Shown in pieces: positions 5,587 through 8,730 of a stretch of DNA of 8,730 bases. The translations under genes were made by a program, and so were the position numbers. Position 1 is the first letter of the stretch; the number at the start of each line of letters is the position of its first letter. The notes beneath the pieces are model-generated. The model did not search any database, was not told where the DNA came from, and saw only the letters and a program-made list of their open reading frames with translations. Source of the DNA: Clostridia bacterium (GTDB taxonomy: Bacteria > Bacillota > Clostridia > Saccharofermentanales > UBA5734); the NCBI GenBank assembly GCA_018056585.1, contig JAGPFK010000036.1:1-8730 (forward strand), read 5' to 3'.

Positions 5587-7053
5587 ATGATGACCGATCA
5601 TATTGAATCAAATAGAAAAAATAACAGTCCGGATCTTTTTGATCGTGTTCGTGAGCTTATTTTACGCGAGCATCTGATCCCGAAGGACAGCTTGATCATA
5701 GCCGCTGTTTCCGGCGGAGCTGATTCGATGGCTCTGCTTCTGATTTTGTCAGACATGCGGGCGATCCTGCCCTTTTCTCTCCACTGTGTTCATGTCCACC
5801 ATGGCCTCAGGGGTCCGGATGCGGATGCCGATCTTTTTTATGTGCGGGATTGGTGCCGGCGCTTGTCTGTTCCTTTTCACGCGCGTCATATCGACGTGTC
5901 ACAAAAAGCTGACCTGGAAAAAATCGGTTTGGAATTGGCTGCGCGGCAGGCGCGTCTCTCTGTTTTTCGCGAACTGTCTGAAGCGCTCCGATTAGAACAG
6001 GCTTTGGAACGACCGGCCAGGATTGCGCTGGCACATCACATGGACGACCAGGCTGAAACGCTGTTGATGCATCTTGGACGGGGGACCGGCCTTGACGGGT
6101 TATCGGGCATGCGGTTAGACGACGGTTTTATGATCCGGCCTCTTCTTTATTGTCGAAGAAGCGATATCGAGACATGGCTTTCGGAAAAACAAATCAGCTG
6201 GCGTCAGGACCACACAAACGAAGATGATTTTACGGTCCGTAACCGCCTGCGTCATCTGGTTCTGCCGGCTTTTTCCGAGGCGCTGCGTTATGATCCGGTC
6301 CCTTTACTGAGTCGGGCGGCGGACCATCTGGCGAGCGACCGGGATTTTCTTGATGAATGCGCCCATGAGGCTTTTATGCATGGCCGTCGTGACAAAGGAT
6401 TGTCTGTGACGGATCTTTTGGTTTTGCATCCGGCTCTTCAGGTCCGTGTGATCCGCCTTTTCTGGGAGGAACAAACCGGCGGTGTTCAAAGCCTGGGCCA
6501 CGTTCATTATCAAATGATTCAAAACTGGCTTTTGAGCGCAACAACAGGAAAAGGGCTTGATTTACCGGGTGGCTGGCGGCTCGTCGCCGCGTATGGGACG
6601 ATTGTTCTGAAAAAGCGAGCCGGATCAGAGTGTGATAGAGAAAGCAATCCGAGTCCCATTCGGGTCAATATACCGGGCGTCACACGCTCAGAAGATTTAA
6701 AAGTGCAAATCGAAGCGGAACTGATTGAGAATGATGATGAGATCGTTTATAATGGCGCAATGGAATATTTTCGGCTCGAACGTATTCAGGGCTGCGAGCT
6801 GAGGCGATGTCTCCCCGGAGACCGGATTCGTCCTTATGGCCGATCTCACAGCAAGCTTTTGAAGAAATTTTTTCAAGAGCAGCGCGTTTTGCCCGAAGAA
6901 CGATCCAGGCTGGTCTTATTGGCTTTAGGCAACGATGTGGTCTGGTTACCCGGATACGCATCGGGTGCTGATTATGTAGTAAGGCCAGGGGATGAAAAAA
7001 AGGGTCCGCTTGTTCGGATGCGGCTCACTTCGATTCATAATGGTAACACGTGA
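5587..7053 (+). CDS. tilS: tRNA(Ile)-lysidine synthetase
   Basis: TilS joins lysine to C34 of the CAU-anticodon tRNA-Ile using ATP, changing both its codon reading (AUG to AUA) and its aminoacylation; it is essential in most bacteria. The 488-residue protein has the PP-loop SGGADS (42-47), HVHHGLRGPDADAD (about 69-82), AHHMDDQAETLLMHLGRGTGLDGLSGM (about 149-175) and a SWRQDHTNEDDFTVRNRLRHLVLP block (about 204-227). The C-terminal TilS domain holds GDRIRPYGRSHSKLLKKFF (about 410-428) and LPEERSRLVLLALGNDVVWLPGY. This is the long, three-domain form. ATG ATG at 5587-5592 directly follows the dnaB stop. The only RBS-like sequence (GGAAGA, 5565-5570) is too far upstream, so initiation probably depends on coupling to dnaB. 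The hpt-ftsH pair downstream is its usual partner in Bacillota. Confidence 0.96.
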   Translation: MMTDHIESNRKNNSPDLFDRVRELILREHLIPKDSLIIAAVSGGADSMALLLILSDMRAILPFSLHCVHVHHGLRGPDADADLFYVRDWCRRLSVPFHARHIDVSQKADLEKIGLELAARQARLSVFRELSEALRLEQALERPARIALAHHMDDQAETLLMHLGRGTGLDGLSGMRLDDGFMIRPLLYCRRSDIETWLSEKQISWRQDHTNEDDFTVRNRLRHLVLPAFSEALRYDPVPLLSRAADHLASDRDFLDECAHEAFMHGRRDKGLSVTDLLVLHPALQVRVIRLFWEEQTGGVQSLGHVHYQMIQNWLLSATTGKGLDLPGGWRLVAAYGTIVLKKRAGSECDRESNPSPIRVNIPGVTRSEDLKVQIEAELIENDDEIVYNGAMEYFRLERIQGCELRRCLPGDRIRPYGRSHSKLLKKFFQEQRVLPEERSRLVLLALGNDVVWLPGYASGADYVVRPGDEKKGPLVRMRLTSIHNGNT

Positions 7054-7075
7054 ATCAGAAGATAAAGCGAAAATC

Positions 7076-7084
7076 TGATATGAT
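7076..7084 (+). promoter_or_regulatory. Possible extended -10 promoter for hpt-ftsH
   Basis: TGATATGAT in the 88-base tilS-hpt gap fits the extended -10 pattern (TG, one base, TATGAT). No -35 box is recognisable 17 bases upstream (CAGAAG). No terminator separates tilS from hpt, so read-through from the rplI operon is also possible. Confidence 0.5.
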
Positions 7085-7141
7085 GTATTTTGGTTTGAAC
7101 GATTGAGAAAAAATCGCGAACAGAGGAGGGTATGCAGTCGA

Positions 7142-7687
7142 ATGGCAAAATATCTCAAAGAAATATTGATTCACCGCGATGAAATTAGTACAATGTGCCA
7201 TCGACTGGGTGCACGGATATCGGCTGATTACGCCGACCGTGAAGTGATCCTGATTTGTGTGCTGAAAGGTGCTTATGTTTTTATGGCTGATCTGGCACGC
7301 TGCCTGACCATTCCTTGCCGCATCGATTTTATGTCCGTGTCAAGTTATGGCAGTGGAACCCGTTCTTCTGGCGTGGTTCGCATTACAAAGGATTTAGACT
7401 TGGATATTACAGGCAAGCATATTATGATTGTGGAAGATATTGTCGATTCAGGATTGACCCTGAACCATTTGCGTCAATTGCTCGCAACAAGAAAGCCGGC
7501 CAGTATAGCCGTTTGCGCAGCTTTTGATAAGCCTGATCGACGTAAAATACAGGTAGAGGTAGAATATATCGGTATGAAGATCCCTGATGAGTTTATTGTG
7601 GGCTATGGTCTTGACTTCGATGGAAAATACAGGAATCTTCCCGATGTGTTTATATTGGGAGACGACAGTCAAGGAGGAAACAAATGA
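7142..7687 (+). CDS. hpt: Hypoxanthine phosphoribosyltransferase
   Basis: The enzyme converts hypoxanthine (and usually guanine) plus PRPP to IMP or GMP in purine salvage. In B. subtilis the equivalent gene is hprT. The product is 181 residues. The PRPP-binding motif is IVEDIVDSGLT (96-106, with E98 and D99). LKGAYVF (41-47) and the flexible loop SYGSGTRSSG (68-77) are in place, as are FDKPDRR (128-134) and YGLDFDGKYRNLPDVFIL near the end. The ATG at 7142 gives the normal N-terminus, but the strong AGGAGG (7124-7129) is 12 bases away, longer than usual. A closer out-of-frame ATG (7132) opens a 16-residue reading frame overlapping the start. The 3' end overlaps ftsH by ATGA, so the two are translationally coupled. 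Confidence 0.95.
   Translation: MAKYLKEILIHRDEISTMCHRLGARISADYADREVILICVLKGAYVFMADLARCLTIPCRIDFMSVSSYGSGTRSSGVVRITKDLDLDITGKHIMIVEDIVDSGLTLNHLRQLLATRKPASIAVCAAFDKPDRRKIQVEVEYIGMKIPDEFIVGYGLDFDGKYRNLPDVFILGDDSQGGNK
7671..7677 (+). promoter_or_regulatory. Ribosome binding site of ftsH inside hpt
   Basis: AAGGAGG lies six bases before the ftsH ATG (7684) and within the last codons of hpt. It fixes the ftsH start at the four-base ATGA overlap. Confidence 0.85.
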
Positions 7688-8730
7688 AACCAAATCGTGC
7701 CATGAATGGGATGTCCTTTTATATCATCCTGCTGGCCATTATTATTTTTCTGTCGTTTTTTATGTCGCGGATGACTCAACCGGAACAGATTACCCTTTCG
7801 GATTTGACCAAAGAAATCAACAGCGGCCACGTCAGTGAAGTCATTGTGAATGGCTATACGGTTGAAATACGCTATGAAAAGACGGCTACGACCCCTGCCC
7901 GGTCGGTCAGTAAAGAAATTTCACCGCTATGGATGGAGAAATTTCTGGATATACTGATGGAGGCCGAAAGTTCAGGAAAAATTAAATCTTTTGATTACAA
8001 CGAACCGACTGATATTACCGGCTGGCTCAACATCATCATGATTTTGGTCATGGTTGTGGGGATGGGTGCTTTTATCTGGTTTACGTATTCGCGTCAGGCC
8101 GGAGATGGCCGCAGCGCCATGAATTTTGGACGAAGCCGGGCTAAACTGAATGATCCATCCAAGAATAAAGTGACCTTTGCTGATGTGGCTGGCGCTGATG
8201 AAGAAAAAGCGGAGCTGGCCGAAGTCGTTGATTTTTTGAAAAACCCGAAAAAGTACGCGGAGCTCGGCGCAAAAATTCCTCGTGGCATTTTGCTGGTTGG
8301 GCCTCCTGGCACAGGTAAGACCTTGTTGGCCAAAGCCGTTGCTGGAGAAGCCGGTGTACCGTTTTTTTCCATCAGCGGATCAGACTTCGTGGAAATGTTC
8401 GTTGGGGTCGGTGCTTCTCGTGTGCGCGATTTATTTGAGACTGCAAAGAAGAACGCGCCCTGCATTGTTTTCATTGATGAGATTGATGCCGTTGGACGTC
8501 ACAGAGGAGCGGGACTGGGCGGCGGACATGATGAACGTGAGCAGACACTCAATCAGCTCCTGGTCGAGATGGATGGTTTCGGCCCAAATGAGGGGGTCAT
8601 CGTTATGGCGGCCACCAACCGGCCGGATATACTCGATCCCGCGTTGCTGAGGCCAGGGCGCTTTGATCGCCGGATCACTGTTATGCGTCCGGACATCAAA
8701 GGCCGGGAAGAGATTTTAAAGGTTCATGCG
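7684..8730 (+). CDS. ftsH: ATP-dependent zinc metalloprotease FtsH, 3'-truncated by window edge
   Basis: FtsH is a membrane-anchored hexameric AAA+ protease that degrades misfolded membrane proteins and selected regulators. The frame stays open to the last base, giving 349 codons. TM1 (about 11-28) is followed by an extracytoplasmic domain (about 29-112) and TM2 (about 113-134). The AAA module starts at VTFADVAGADEEKAEL (163-178). Walker A is GPPGTGKT (206-213), the pore motif is MFVGVG (238-243), Walker B is IVFIDEID (261-268), and the second region of homology TNRPDILDPALLRPGRFDR (311-329) has arginine fingers R323 and R326. The HEXXH zinc site and the rest of the protease domain, about 250-300 residues in typical members, lie beyond the window. 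It completes the tilS-hpt-ftsH trio typical of Bacillota. Confidence 0.97.
   Translation, partial: MKPNRAMNGMSFYIILLAIIIFLSFFMSRMTQPEQITLSDLTKEINSGHVSEVIVNGYTVEIRYEKTATTPARSVSKEISPLWMEKFLDILMEAESSGKIKSFDYNEPTDITGWLNIIMILVMVVGMGAFIWFTYSRQAGDGRSAMNFGRSRAKLNDPSKNKVTFADVAGADEEKAELAEVVDFLKNPKKYAELGAKIPRGILLVGPPGTGKTLLAKAVAGEAGVPFFSISGSDFVEMFVGVGASRVRDLFETAKKNAPCIVFIDEIDAVGRHRGAGLGGGHDEREQTLNQLLVEMDGFGPNEGVIVMAATNRPDILDPALLRPGRFDRRITVMRPDIKGREEILKVHA

Noticed and set aside
7587..7838. 83-codon + strand frame across the hpt-ftsH junction
   Set aside because: hpt and ftsH occupy the region in their own frames with clear motifs; this frame has no RBS or recognisable product.
1..8730. Search for tRNA or rRNA genes, CRISPR arrays, insertion sequences, att sites, defence or biosynthetic clusters
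   Set aside because: Nothing seen: no repeat arrays, no transposase motifs, no cloverleaf-like segments in the short gaps, and nearly all bases are accounted for by housekeeping genes.

Overview
The window is a compact stretch of core housekeeping genes from a bacterial chromosome. All ten complete or nearly complete genes and the two edge-truncated ones lie on the + strand. Gene families and order (rpsF-ssb-rpsR, rplI-dnaB, tilS-hpt-ftsH, plus a YwlE-type phosphatase next to a Sua5-type protein) point to the Bacillota (Firmicutes). The Shine-Dalgarno sequences are strong (AGGAGG) and GTG and TTG starts are common, which fits that group. Class-level placement is inference; Clostridia seems likelier than Bacilli because clusters that are separate in Bacillus subtilis are fused here. 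Base composition looks moderate (roughly half GC by eye).

Region 1 (1-2426) holds the 3' part of prfA (peptide chain release factor 1), a TTG-started Sua5/YwlC threonylcarbamoyl-AMP synthase overlapping the prfA stop, and a YwlE-like low-molecular-weight phosphatase, probably a protein-arginine phosphatase. They are tightly packed and likely co-transcribed.

Region 2 (2427-3674) begins with a clear extended -10 sigma-A-type promoter. A leader hairpin follows that resembles the S6:S18 autoregulatory element, then rpsF-ssb-rpsR, closed by a strong intrinsic terminator.

Region 3 (3675-7053) starts with a second extended -10 promoter just after the terminator. It reads rplI, dnaB (replicative helicase) and tilS (tRNA-Ile lysidine synthetase), with gaps of 11 and 0 bases.

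Region 4 (7054-8730) holds hpt (hypoxanthine phosphoribosyltransferase) and the N-terminal 349 codons of ftsH, which overlap by four bases (ATGA). A possible extended -10 promoter precedes hpt.

Functionally the genes serve translation (release factor, t6A and lysidine tRNA modification, S6, S18, L9), replication (SSB, DnaB), purine salvage and membrane proteolysis. I found no mobile element, CRISPR array, tRNA, rRNA or defence-like gene, and nothing resembling a new multi-gene system. The points worth a second look are small: the rpsF leader, the non-canonical SSB C-terminus, the N-terminal extension of the YwlE-like protein, the prfA-sua5 junction without prmC, and the fusion of ribosomal/replication and tilS-hpt-ftsH clusters.
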